Below, piece by piece: positions 36,546-45,276 of a stretch of DNA of 45,276 bases. Each line of letters opens with the position of its first letter. The stretch's first letter is position 1. The position numbers were made by a program, and so were the translations under genes. The notes under the pieces were generated by a model. That model was given only the letters and a program-made list of their open reading frames with translations, was not told the origin of the DNA and did no database searches. This stretch comes from a bacterium (lineage in GTDB: Bacteria > Vulcanimicrobiota > Vulcanimicrobiia > Vulcanimicrobiales > Vulcanimicrobiaceae), in the NCBI GenBank assembly GCA_021845615.1, contig JAJZVP010000003.1, positions 1-45,276 of the forward strand, given 5' to 3'.

Positions 36546-39151
36546 TTGCCTGCCTCCATCGCGGCGAGCGCCTCGCGCGCGCGCCGTAGATCGTTACGAT
36601 ATCCGTCGAGTTTCGCTCGCTCGGCACCGACGACCTCGGCGGCCGCTCGCGCCACAAAGGCCTCGTTTGCCAACTTCTTCTCCGACCGAGCGACCTCGGC
36701 GACGAGTCGCTCGATCTCGCGCCGATAGCGTTCGGTCATTCGTTCTCGCGGAGCCTCGACGCTCACCGCATCGAGCGCCGCGATCGCATCGCCGTCGGCC
36801 GCCTCGCTCGCGATCTCGGTCGCCACACCGAAGTGCAGCACCAGCGCGCGAAGCTCCGCGGGTAGATTCGCAGGTATGCGAAGGTTCATCGGCGCTCGCG
36901 GAGCGAGGCCGTAGGCGACCCGCTCGTTGCGAATGCGTTCGATGCAGCGCTGGAGCGCCTCGAATTCGGCGACGGCGCGCGCGTCCTCGGCACATTCGAA
37001 GGCATCGGGCCAAGCCGCGGTGACGATACTCTCGCCATCGTGCGGGAGCGCCTGCCAGACTTCTTCGGTGATGAAGGGCGCGATCGGGTGCAAGAGACGC
37101 ATCGAGGCGTTGAGCGCGTAGGAGAGCACCGAGGCCCGCGTCGCCCGCGCCTCGGGCATCTTCGTGGCTTCGATGTACCAATCGCAAAGTTCGTACCAGA
37201 CGAAGCGCCAGAGCGTTTCGATGGCGTTGCCGAAATCGAAGCCGTCGAAGAGCGCGCTCGTTCGTTCGATGGTCGCCCGTAAACGCGCGACGATCCAACG
37301 ATCCGCGAGCGTCCGCGTCGCCGGCAACGGCAACTGCATCGCCCCGGGGAGCCCTTCGGGAAGGGCGCGCGCGTAGCGCAACGCATTCCAGATCTTACTA
37401 TTGAAGTTGCGCGCCTCTTCGCAACGCGACTCTTGAAAGCGAATCTCTTGGCCTTCGAGCCGCATCTGGCGCAGGATGCCGACGCGAAACGCGTCGGCGC
37501 CGTATTTCGCAACCAAGTCCATCGGGTCGATCGCATTCCCGAGCGACTTACTCATCTTTCGGCCCTGCGCGTCGAAGACCAACGGCGTGACGAATACGGT
37601 CGGGAACGGCAAACGGTCGAGCAAGTGGAGGCCCATCATCACCATTCGCGCCACCCATAAAAAGATGATCTCGCCGCCGGTGATCAAGACGCTGGTCGGA
37701 TACCAATGATCGAGTTCGGGTGTCGACGCCGGCCAACCGAGAATCGAAAACGGCCAGAGCGCGCTACTGAACCAGGTGTCGAGCGTATCGGGATCCCGCG
37801 TTAAGGGGGCGCCGTTATGCTCGCGCTCCGCGATCGCTCGCGCCTCGCCTTCATCGTGCGCGACGACGATCGCGCCGTCGGGCGTATACCATACCGGAAG
37901 TTGGTGCCCCCACCACACCTGTCGCGAGATGTTCCAATCGCGAATCTGCTCGAGCCATTGCTCGTAGGTACGCCCGTATCTCTCCGGCACGAAACGGAGC
38001 CGCCCTTCGCGATAGGCCGCGAGCGCGGGCTTCGCGAGCGACTCCATCCGCACGAACCATTGTAGCGAGAGCATCGGCTCGACGACCTCTCCGCTGCGCT
38101 CGCTGCGAGCGATCGCCATCCGATGCGCGCGTTCTTCCAACAACGCGCCCGACGCGCGAAGGTCGGCGAGAATACGATCGCGCGCGACGTAACGATCGAG
38201 CCCGCTGTAGGGGCCGACCTCGATCTCCGCAGCGCTGACGCGCGCCTGAAGGTCGAAGATCGAAGGCATCGGTAAATCGTGACGGCGCCCGATCTCGTAA
38301 TCGACGGCATCGTGCGCCGGCGTTACCTTAACGGCGCCGGTTCCGAAAACGGGATCGACGGCATCGTCGGCGATCACCGGGATCGCGCGTCCGGTCAACG
38401 GCATCGCGACCTGCGTTCCCACCAGCGCGGCGTAGCGCTCGTCGTCGGGATGGACCGCGATCGCCACGTCGCCGAGCATCGTTTCGGGGCGCGTCGTCGC
38501 AACGACGATGCCCTCTCCCCCATCGACCCCGCGATAGCGCACGAACCAGATCGTCGCATCGCACTCTTCGCGATCGATCTCTGCATCGGAGAGCGTCGTC
38601 TGCGATTTCGGATCCCAATGAATCAACCGCTTCCCGCGATAGATGAGCCCTTCGCGATGGAGCCGCACGAAGGCGCTGCAGACCGCTGCCGAGAGACCTT
38701 CGTCCATCGTAAATCGCGAGCGATCCCAATCGGGGCCGAAGCCCAACGTACGAAACTGCCCCTCGATCGTACCGCCGTACTCCTTCGCCCACTCCCACGC
38801 GCGCTCGAGATAGCGCGGGCGACCGAGCGACTCGCGACTCTCGCCGCCCTTCGCAAGCTCGCGCACGAGAACCGATTCCGTGGCGATCGCCGCGTGATCG
38901 GTACCGGGCAACCAGTCGGCATTATCGCCCAACATGCGATGGTATCGCGTGAGAATATCCATCGGCGTGTAGGTGGAGCCGTGTCCGAGGTGCGCGCGAC
39001 CGGTGACGTTGGGCGGCGGCATCGCGATGATGAAGGGCGGGCGAGCGGGATCGGGTTCCTCGTGAAAGAGCCCCTTCTCTTCCCACCACGCATATCGCGT
39101 CGCTTCGACGCGCTGCGGATCGTACGTCGCCGGCAATTCTTCGTTCGTCAT
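36542..39151 (-). CDS. valS: valyl-tRNA synthetase
   Basis: Charges tRNA-Val. From ATG 39151 the product is 869 residues. HIGH motif appears as RAHLGHGS, the KMSKS loop as GRKMSKSLGNAIDP. The editing (CP1) domain includes VVATTRPETMLGD and FGTGAVKVTPAHDAVDYEIG. The C-terminal coiled-coil arm is present (ERYRREIERLVAEVARSEKKL). An in-frame extension upstream to 39487 is Arg/Ser-rich shadow of the MFS gene. It sits 7 bp after the MFS gene and overlaps pyrR by 4 bp; no T-box leader is possible there. Confidence 0.96.
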   Translation of the reverse strand: MTNEELPATYDPQRVEATRYAWWEEKGLFHEEPDPARPPFIIAMPPPNVTGRAHLGHGSTYTPMDILTRYHRMLGDNADWLPGTDHAAIATESVLVRELAKGGESRESLGRPRYLERAWEWAKEYGGTIEGQFRTLGFGPDWDRSRFTMDEGLSAAVCSAFVRLHREGLIYRGKRLIHWDPKSQTTLSDAEIDREECDATIWFVRYRGVDGGEGIVVATTRPETMLGDVAIAVHPDDERYAALVGTQVAMPLTGRAIPVIADDAVDPVFGTGAVKVTPAHDAVDYEIGRRHDLPMPSIFDLQARVSAAEIEVGPYSGLDRYVARDRILADLRASGALLEERAHRMAIARSERSGEVVEPMLSLQWFVRMESLAKPALAAYREGRLRFVPERYGRTYEQWLEQIRDWNISRQVWWGHQLPVWYTPDGAIVVAHDEGEARAIAEREHNGAPLTRDPDTLDTWFSSALWPFSILGWPASTPELDHWYPTSVLITGGEIIFLWVARMVMMGLHLLDRLPFPTVFVTPLVFDAQGRKMSKSLGNAIDPMDLVAKYGADAFRVGILRQMRLEGQEIRFQESRCEEARNFNSKIWNALRYARALPEGLPGAMQLPLPATRTLADRWIVARLRATIERTSALFDGFDFGNAIETLWRFVWYELCDWYIEATKMPEARATRASVLSYALNASMRLLHPIAPFITEEVWQALPHDGESIVTAAWPDAFECAEDARAVAEFEALQRCIERIRNERVAYGLAPRAPMNLRIPANLPAELRALVLHFGVATEIASEAADGDAIAALDAVSVEAPRERMTERYRREIERLVAEVARSEKKLANEAFVARAAAEVVGAERAKLDGYRNDLRRAREALAAMEAGK

Positions 39152-39158
39152 GTTCGCT

Positions 39159-40562
39159 CTATAATACGCCGTCGACCAACATCGCTTCGAGCGAGCGATT
39201 CCGCCCTTCGACGCCGTAGCGCAGCCACCAGAGCAGCGCGAGCGAACCGATGGCGAAGATCGCCGCCATCGCCACGAAGACCGGAGCGACGCCCGCGCGC
39301 GCGAAGAGTGCGTAGAAAGCCAACGGAGCCGCAATCGCACCGACGCGCCCCACCGCAACCGAGAGCCCGATACCGGTCGCTCGCAGGTGCGTCGGGAAGA
39401 GTTCGCTCGTAATGACGTACGCTCCCGAACCGACCCAGGCGCTAAAGATGCTAAAGACGGCGAACGATGCGACAAAAGTTCCGCCACTCCCCAAGCCGAG
39501 CGCGAGCGCGAGCGATCCGAGCGCCGCGAGCGTGAAGCCCAGCAGCATCGTCGGGCGACGCCCCCAGCGATCCATCAGCAGCGAGGAGACCACCTGGCCG
39601 CTCAGCCCGCAGAACGCGCCCAAGAGATAGAGGAGCGGGATCTCTTGTCCGTGCATGCCGACGGCGGGAAAGATCGCGATGCCGGCGATTGCGAGAATGC
39701 CGTAATACGGCATCACTTGCGCGAGATTGACGACGAACGCGAAGAGCAATCGCCGCGGCGTCGCGCGGAAGAGCTCGGCGATCTGTCCGAAATAGCCCGT
39801 CGCCGGAAGCAAGGGGGTGAATTCGATGGGCAGGTCGGGATCGACGACGGTCGCGGCTCCGCTCGCGGCCTCCACGGCCGCGACGATCTCGCGCGCCTCG
39901 GCGATGCGCCCGCGCGCGAGCAACCAACGAGGGGACTCAGGAACGAAGCGACGGACGATCAGCACGCCGATCGCCAATAACGCCCCGAACCAAAACACGA
40001 GCCTCCACGTCGCGCCGCCGACGTTTCCGAGCGCGTAGAGCGCGATGCTCGAGGCGGCGATCGCTCCGATATTCCAGGAGGCGTTGATCAGCCCGTCGGT
40101 GCGGCCGCGAAAACGCGCCGGAACGAATTCGTCGATCGCGCAATTAATCGCGGAGAATTCTCCGCCGATCCCGATGCCGGTAAGAAAACGAAAACATGCG
40201 AGCGAGAGATAATTCCACGAAAATCCGGTGAGGATCGTCGCCACCGCATAGATCGCGAGCGTCACCATGAAGAGGCGCTTGCGTCCGAGCCGATCGGCGA
40301 GCTCGCCGAAGACCAAGGCCCCGACGAGCATGCCGATGGTGTAGATGGGATTGACCCACGCCGCCAAGCTCGCGCTGAAATGTAAGTGCGAGGCGATGCT
40401 CGATAGGACCGGGCCTACGATCGCGGTCTCGAAACCATCGAGCACCCACGCGATCCCAAGCGCGACGGCGATACGCGTGTGCATCGGCGACCATGCCAGC
40501 GCATCGAGGCGCGAGAGTAACGTCGGTTTAGAAGGCGACGACGCGGCGGTAGTTGACGGCAC
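39159..40562 (-). CDS. major facilitator superfamily transporter (SV2/AAHS-like)
   Basis: Inner-membrane secondary transporter of 467 residues with twelve predicted helices. Loop 2-3 has GELADRLGRKRLF and the matching second-half loop LLMDRWGRRPTML; PESPRWLLARGR follows helix 6. This pattern fits sugar-porter, aromatic-acid symporter or SV2-like groups. The start is taken as GTG 40562, because LSRLDALAWSPMHTRIAVAL before the ATG at 40484 resembles the family N-terminus. No Shine-Dalgarno is evident. It is divergent from surE and only 7 bp before valS. The substrate is unknown. Confidence 0.88.
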   Translation of the reverse strand: MPSTTAASSPSKPTLLSRLDALAWSPMHTRIAVALGIAWVLDGFETAIVGPVLSSIASHLHFSASLAAWVNPIYTIGMLVGALVFGELADRLGRKRLFMVTLAIYAVATILTGFSWNYLSLACFRFLTGIGIGGEFSAINCAIDEFVPARFRGRTDGLINASWNIGAIAASSIALYALGNVGGATWRLVFWFGALLAIGVLIVRRFVPESPRWLLARGRIAEAREIVAAVEAASGAATVVDPDLPIEFTPLLPATGYFGQIAELFRATPRRLLFAFVVNLAQVMPYYGILAIAGIAIFPAVGMHGQEIPLLYLLGAFCGLSGQVVSSLLMDRWGRRPTMLLGFTLAALGSLALALGLGSGGTFVASFAVFSIFSAWVGSGAYVITSELFPTHLRATGIGLSVAVGRVGAIAAPLAFYALFARAGVAPVFVAMAAIFAIGSLALLWWLRYGVEGRNRSLEAMLVDGVL

Positions 40563-40635
40563 GGCGCGCTCTGTTGTCTGCGCGCGCGCGAATCGCCTGC
40601 AGGCAGGGGCGCGAGCGCGCTCGAAGCGCGCCACG

Positions 40636-41421
40636 ATGCGTACCCCGACGATCTTGCTCACCAACGACGATGGAATCGCTTCGCCCGGCTTGCACGAGCT
40701 CGCGCTCGCGCTCGCGGAGATCGCCCGGATCGTCGTCGTCGCGCCCGACGGCAACCGCAGCGGCGTCAGCCACGCGATCACGACCGGCGACTCCGTCGGC
40801 ATTACGGCGTACCACGGGATCGAGGGAGTTCGCGCCTACGCCTGCACGGGGACGCCCGCGGATTGTGCGGTGATCGGGATCGGCGAACTCTGCGACGAGC
40901 GCCCCGACCTCGTCGTCAGCGGCATCAACGACGGCCCGAACCTCGCCGACGATGTGAACTACTCCGGCACCGTCGCCGGCGCGGTGGAGGCGGTCCTCCT
41001 CGGCGTCCGCGCCCTCGCCATCTCGCTCGCGAGCGACCCCGACGACGGCGCGATGCCCCGCCGCTGGGAGAGCGCCGCCGAGCAAGCCCGCCTCCTCGTC
41101 CCGCAGGCCTTCGCCGAATTGCCGCCGGAGCGATACTGGAACGTCAACGTCCCGAATCTCGCCCCTGAACGGCTGCTCGGGCGCCGCTTTACGAGCCTGG
41201 GGCGCAAGCGCTACGGCGACACGATCTCCCGCATCGACGAGCGCCGCGACGAGCGTTACTTCCGCGTCTGGAATCTACCCGGACGCGGCGATAGCGAGGA
41301 CCCCGACTGCGATATCGGCGCCGTCCTTCACGGCTACGTCAGCATCACGCCGATCGCGATCGACCGAACCGACCGCGAGGAGCTCAACCGTTTGCGGCTC
41401 GCTCCGGTTCAAGGGGCATGA
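40636..41421 (+). CDS. surE: 5'/3'-nucleotidase SurE
   Basis: Metal-dependent nucleotidase and exopolyphosphatase linked to stationary-phase survival. The 261 residues start MRTPTILLTNDDGIASPGL, in which the paired Asp bind metal. APDGNRSGVSHAIT and VSGINDGPNLADDVNYSGTVAGA are the remaining active-site blocks. The length is normal. The first codon is ATG 40636; a long in-frame extension upstream lies over the MFS gene and is rejected. Its TGA overlaps the ATG of the next gene, the putative selenoprotein, so the two are translationally coupled. Confidence 0.95.
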   Translation: MRTPTILLTNDDGIASPGLHELALALAEIARIVVVAPDGNRSGVSHAITTGDSVGITAYHGIEGVRAYACTGTPADCAVIGIGELCDERPDLVVSGINDGPNLADDVNYSGTVAGAVEAVLLGVRALAISLASDPDDGAMPRRWESAAEQARLLVPQAFAELPPERYWNVNVPNLAPERLLGRRFTSLGRKRYGDTISRIDERRDERYFRVWNLPGRGDSEDPDCDIGAVLHGYVSITPIAIDRTDREELNRLRLAPVQGA

Positions 41422-41921
41422 AAGAACGTTTTACGGTCGGCGAAGCCGCCCCACTCGAGCTCTTCCCCCAGCCGATTCAACTACCAGCGCTAGTTATTTG
41501 GCCGCGACATACCGGTTGAACGTTTTTTGGCGAACCGCTCGCGCAGTTGCGCGAGTCCGATAAAGCGAAGCGCGGCGAGCGCGTCTACGTCGTCGTCGCC
41601 GCGGATGCAGCGACGACCGCGGCGCTCTGCGAGGGCTACGGCGTCGCGGATGCCTGCATCGCCGACCCCGAACGGCGCACGCATCGCGCCGCTCGCCTGC
41701 GCCCGGCCTCGATCCTCACCTTCTTCTCGCGCGACCTCATACGGCGCGCGTTAGAGAATCGGCGCGCCGGCTTCCGGCAGAATTGGTCGAAGGCACGATG
41801 GGACGACCTCGGTCGCGTACCGGGGGCGATGCGGATCGACGAAAATGGGCGGGTCGCCTGGATTTACCGGGGCGCGCATGCCGGCGACCTTCCGCCGGTG
41901 GAGGAGTTGCTCGCGCGTTAG
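41418..41921 (+). CDS. putative Sec-containing peroxiredoxin-like (AhpC-TSA_2/Prx-like) selenoprotein with in-frame TGA
   Basis: Thioredoxin-fold redox protein of 167 residues if TGA 41517-41519 is read as selenocysteine (U34). Upstream of the TGA the frame gives TVGEAAPLELF, then LPALVIWPRHTG. Directly after it comes TFFGEPLAQLRE in the same frame, and translation continues without another stop to TAG 41919. Prx-like proteins have a block like R-H-x-G-C-x-F-C-R-E-x-L-A-Q-L, so the TGA falls on the first redox cysteine. The second position is Phe (U-T-F-F). Strand VYVVVAADAATTAALCEGYG and the end GRVAWIYRGAHAGDLPPVEE also fit the family. Cys71 and Cys80 could resolve the selenenic acid. The ATG overlaps the surE stop. 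A hairpin suited to a bacterial SECIS follows the TGA. A nonsense pseudogene is the alternative. Confidence 0.8.
41538..41555 (+). promoter_or_regulatory. candidate bacterial SECIS hairpin
   Basis: Perfect 7-bp stem CTCGCGC/GCGCGAG with loop AGTT (41545-41548), inside the reading frame. The loop begins 25 nt after the TGA and has G at its second position followed by U. Both fit known constraints on bacterial SECIS elements bound by SelB: loop 16-37 nt after UGA and a G within the first two loop bases. A G-U pair can extend the stem by one. GC-rich coding DNA makes chance stems common, so this is support, not proof. Confidence 0.62.
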
Positions 41922-41931
41922 CGCCGAAGCG

Positions 41932-43200
<1,269 letters not shown>

Positions 43201-43223
43201 GGCGGACGGGCGACCTCCCTAGG

Positions 43224-43835
43224 CTACGGTGCCGGAGACGGCATCGAACTACGGTCTTCGATGATGCTATCGATTATCCCGTACTCTTTGGCGTCCTGGG
43301 CGGTCATGTAGTAATCGCGATCGATGTCCTTCAGGACGTCGTCGAGGGGCTTCTTGCAGGTCGCTTCATAAATTTTCGCCACGGTCAGGCGGGTCGCGAT
43401 CAGGTCACGCGCCGCGATCTCCACGTCGGTCGCCTGCCCTCCGAGCTGGGAGACCCACGGCTGATGGATGAGAATCTTCGCATGAGGAAGGGCGAAGCGC
43501 TTGCCCTGCGCCCCGCCGGTCAGAAGAATCGAGCCCATCGATGCCGCCATGCCCATACAGATCGTCGCCACGTCGGGCTTAATAAAGCGCATCGCATCGT
43601 AGATCGCCAGGCCCGCGGTCACGCTGCCACCCGGGCTATTGACGTACATGTCGATATCTTTGTCGGGATCTTCCTTTTCCAAGAAGAGCAGCTGCGCGAT
43701 CGTCAAACTCGCGATCGAATCGTCGATCGGGCCGCCGACGAAGACGATACGGTCCTTGAGAAGCCGCGAATAGATATCGTACGCGCGTTCCCCGCGCGAC
43801 GACTGCTCGACGACCATCGGTACTAAGTGACCCAT
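43224..43835 (-). CDS. clpP: ATP-dependent Clp protease proteolytic subunit
   Basis: Serine protease barrel subunit of ClpXP. The 203 residues show the catalytic triad Ser99 (MGMAASMGS), His124 (ILIHQPW) and Asp173 (DIDRDYYM). The N-terminal axial loop [19 protein letters not shown] is standard. It sits between tig and clpX, the usual bacterial tig-clpP-clpX order. Confidence 0.97.
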   Translation of the reverse strand: MGHLVPMVVEQSSRGERAYDIYSRLLKDRIVFVGGPIDDSIASLTIAQLLFLEKEDPDKDIDMYVNSPGGSVTAGLAIYDAMRFIKPDVATICMGMAASMGSILLTGGAQGKRFALPHAKILIHQPWVSQLGGQATDVEIAARDLIATRLTVAKIYEATCKKPLDDVLKDIDRDYYMTAQDAKEYGIIDSIIEDRSSMPSPAP

Positions 43836-43861
43836 CCGAGAACGACCTATCCCTTCTTCAC

Positions 43862-43880
43862 CGACGGCGTGGAGCCGTCG
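43862..43880 (-). other. GC-rich hairpin between tig and clpP
   Basis: Perfect 7-bp inverted repeat CGACGGC/GCCGTCG with a 5-base loop in the 68-bp gap between tig and clpP. No T-run follows on either strand, so it is not a normal intrinsic terminator. It could be an RNA-stability or processing element separating tig and clpP expression, or chance. Confidence 0.3.
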
Positions 43881-43903
43881 TGCTGACGCTGCGTGTGCGT
43901 TCT

Positions 43904-45196
43904 CTACGGCGCGGCGACGCGCTGCGCCTTGTCGATGAGAAATTCGAGGGTTTTATTCCGGACGATACCGTCGTAGACCGACTGCATGTTCTGCGCGAGC
44001 GCCTCGCGCACGCGGTCCACGGGTTGCCCGTATCGGCGAGCGAGGAGAGCGAGTTCGGCCTGAATCTCGCCGGGGCTCGCCTCGATGCCCTCCGCGTCGG
44101 CGATCGCCTCGATGAGGAGCGTCCCCTTCACGCGACGCTCGGCGTCGCCGGTGAGTTCCTCGCGGAGCTCCTCCTCGGTCTTGCCGATCGAGGCGAGATA
44201 CTCCGCAAAATTCGCCCCCTGCTCTTGGGCCATGCGGCGCGCCTCTTCGACGAGCTGCTCGCGTTCGGCAACCAAAAGGCTCGGGGGAACGGGAACGTCG
44301 TGCGACCCGACGAGCTGCTCCATAATCGCATTTCCCATCTCGCGACGCATCCGAGCCTCGGCGATCCCCTCCAAGCGCTTGCGAACCTCCGCCCGCAACT
44401 CTTCGATCGTCGCAAAATCGCTGACCTCGGCGGCGAAGGCGTCATCGAGCGTCGGCATTTCGAGTTGCTTCACGTCGTGGAGCGTCACCTCGAAGATCGC
44501 GGTCTTTCCCGCGAGTTCGCCAGCGTGATAGCCCTCGGGAAAATGCGTCTCGATCTCGCGGCGTTCGCCGGCCTTCATGCCGACGATCCCGGTCGCAAAG
44601 CCGGGAATAAAGCGATCCTCGAGCAACTCCGCGACCTGCCCCTCGGCGGAGCCTCCCTCGAACGGCGTCCCGTCGATCCTCCCGATGAAATCGATCGTCA
44701 CGATATCGCCGAGCGCGGCCGGGCGTTCGACCGGGGCGAGGGTGCCGCGGTCGCGCGCGAGCCCCTCGAGCGTGCGCGCGACTTCGTCGTCGCCGACGGT
44801 ACGCTCCGGAACCGAGACCGAGAGCCCGGTGTAGGTACCTAACTCCACCGTCGGGCGCACCTCAACGCGCGCCTTCACGCGCAACGGCTCGTCCTCCGCG
44901 CTCGGAAGCATCTCGAGTTTCGGGCGCGCGACCGGCGCGAGCTCGTGTTCGCGCACCGCCGTGCTGTAGAGCTCCGGAACGAGATCCTCCATCGCCTCGG
45001 ATTCAATGCCCGCGGTGCCGTAGGTCTGCTCGAAGACGCGACGGGGGATGTGCCCTTTGCGGAAACCGGGAATACGCGCGTTCTTACTCAGACGCCGAAA
45101 GGCGACTTCGCGGGCGCGGTCGAGTGCATCGGGCAGCACGGGGATAACCAGTTCGACGCTCGTCGCATCGAGTCGGGTGAGGGTTGAGGTCGTCAC
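43904..45196 (-). CDS. tig: trigger factor
   Basis: Ribosome-associated chaperone and peptidyl-prolyl isomerase that meets nascent chains. The product is about 430 residues. The N-terminal ribosome-binding domain has the signature [16 protein letters not shown] (GFRxGxxP). The central FKBP domain runs from [20 protein letters not shown] to [19 protein letters not shown]. The C-terminal domain is helical (about 250-430). The start is taken as GTG 45196 with AAGGA 4 nt upstream; GTG 45211 would add five residues but lacks a Shine-Dalgarno. The gene begins only 39 bp after the tRNA-Gly. Confidence 0.94.
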   Translation of the reverse strand: MTTSTLTRLDATSVELVIPVLPDALDRAREVAFRRLSKNARIPGFRKGHIPRRVFEQTYGTAGIESEAMEDLVPELYSTAVREHELAPVARPKLEMLPSAEDEPLRVKARVEVRPTVELGTYTGLSVSVPERTVGDDEVARTLEGLARDRGTLAPVERPAALGDIVTIDFIGRIDGTPFEGGSAEGQVAELLEDRFIPGFATGIVGMKAGERREIETHFPEGYHAGELAGKTAIFEVTLHDVKQLEMPTLDDAFAAEVSDFATIEELRAEVRKRLEGIAEARMRREMGNAIMEQLVGSHDVPVPPSLLVAEREQLVEEARRMAQEQGANFAEYLASIGKTEEELREELTGDAERRVKGTLLIEAIADAEGIEASPGEIQAELALLARRYGQPVDRVREALAQNMQSVYDGIVRNKTLEFLIDKAQRVAAP

Positions 45197-45235
45197 GGGA
45201 TCCTTACTCACTTGGTTGGGGTCGGCGCGCCGCGA

Positions 45236-45276
45236 TGGAGCGGAAGACGAGATTCGAACTCGCGACCCTCGCCTTG
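45236..45276 (-). tRNA. tRNA-Gly, 3' part (rest outside window)
   Basis: Read on the minus strand, the last 41 bases give the end of a tRNA: the 3' side of the anticodon stem, variable loop, T arm GCGAG-TTCGAAT-CTCGT, acceptor strand CTTCCGC, discriminator T and encoded CCA (45236-45238). The acceptor and T-arm sequences closely match bacterial tRNA-Gly. Only the last anticodon base (C) is visible, which fits Gly (NCC), but the isoacceptor cannot be told. Confidence 0.82.

Noticed and set aside
39152-39158. T-box leader upstream of valS
   Set aside because: Only 7 bp separate the MFS stop and the valS start.
39152-39487. In-frame N-terminal extension of valS
   Set aside because: Ser/Arg-rich, lies inside the MFS gene, and the normal ValS N-terminus begins at ATG 39151.
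40595-40604. GCCTGCAGGC palindrome between the MFS gene and surE as an operator
   Set aside because: A single 10-bp palindrome in GC-rich DNA with no second copy and no nearby regulator gene; not enough support.
41547-41921. Independent short gene starting at TTG 41547
   Set aside because: It would lack the first strand and redox motif of the thioredoxin fold and has no ribosome-binding site; the homology continues upstream through the TGA to ATG 41418.

Overview
The window is a densely packed, high-G+C bacterial chromosome segment with no intergenic gap longer than about 75 bp. I saw no insertion sequences, phage genes or CRISPR arrays. The cell looks diderm: it has a complete MlaE/MlaF/MlaD-type lipid transport set and several lipoproteins. 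It also carries genes more typical of Terrabacteria, including PyrR, a PASTA-domain Ser/Thr kinase paired with a penicillin-binding protein, a SpoIID-like protein and RqcH. That mix and the base composition suggest an uncultured diderm lineage such as Candidatus Eremiobacterota (WPS-2) or a relative. This placement is inference, because no rRNA marker is present.

Layout. At 1-3454 lie the end of a HhH-GPD DNA glycosylase, an ArsB-like permease, a XerC/D recombinase and a DUF4097-like lipoprotein. From 12202 down to 3460 a minus-strand block runs gmk, rpoZ, glmS, rph, a small coiled-coil gene, mlaE, mlaF, mlaD, panE and an AIM24 protein. At 12243-16899 are a lipoprotein, rqcH, a Fe/Mn superoxide dismutase, a quinone oxidoreductase and queA. 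From 27818 down to about 15850 a chain of mostly overlapping genes runs carB, an unknown Cys-rich gene, a class B PBP, pknB, ruvC, ruvA, ruvB, spoIID, pilZ, queA and qor. From 33155 down to 27884 carA leads a Bat/MoxR cluster (batD-like, moxR, DUF58, VWA) ending in pdxH. At 33201-40562 are marC and the minus-strand series MFS transporter, valS, pyrR, pyrB, pyrC. The right end holds surE, a split thioredoxin-fold gene, clpX, clpP, tig and the 3' part of a tRNA-Gly.

Systems. Pyrimidine synthesis is nearly complete (carA, carB, pyrB, pyrC, pyrR) but carA and carB are separated by the aerotolerance-type Bat cluster. Cell-wall control (PASTA kinase, PBP, SpoIID), Holliday-junction processing (ruvCAB) and proteostasis (tig-clpP-clpX, rqcH) are each clustered. 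The Mla block has the architecture of a possible trans-envelope lipid bridge, because MlaD carries a long helical region and a C-terminal beta-rich domain.

The most notable signal is at 41418-41921. A peroxiredoxin-like gene directly coupled to surE is interrupted by one in-frame TGA (41517-41519). This TGA falls where the family has its redox-active cysteine, in an R-H-T-G-[C] motif. A perfect 7-bp hairpin with loop AGUU follows 18 nt downstream. I read this as a new selenoprotein with its own bacterial SECIS element. A second oddity is queA: its conserved N-terminus is encoded upstream of every canonical start codon, with a GGAGG placed to serve an AUU codon.
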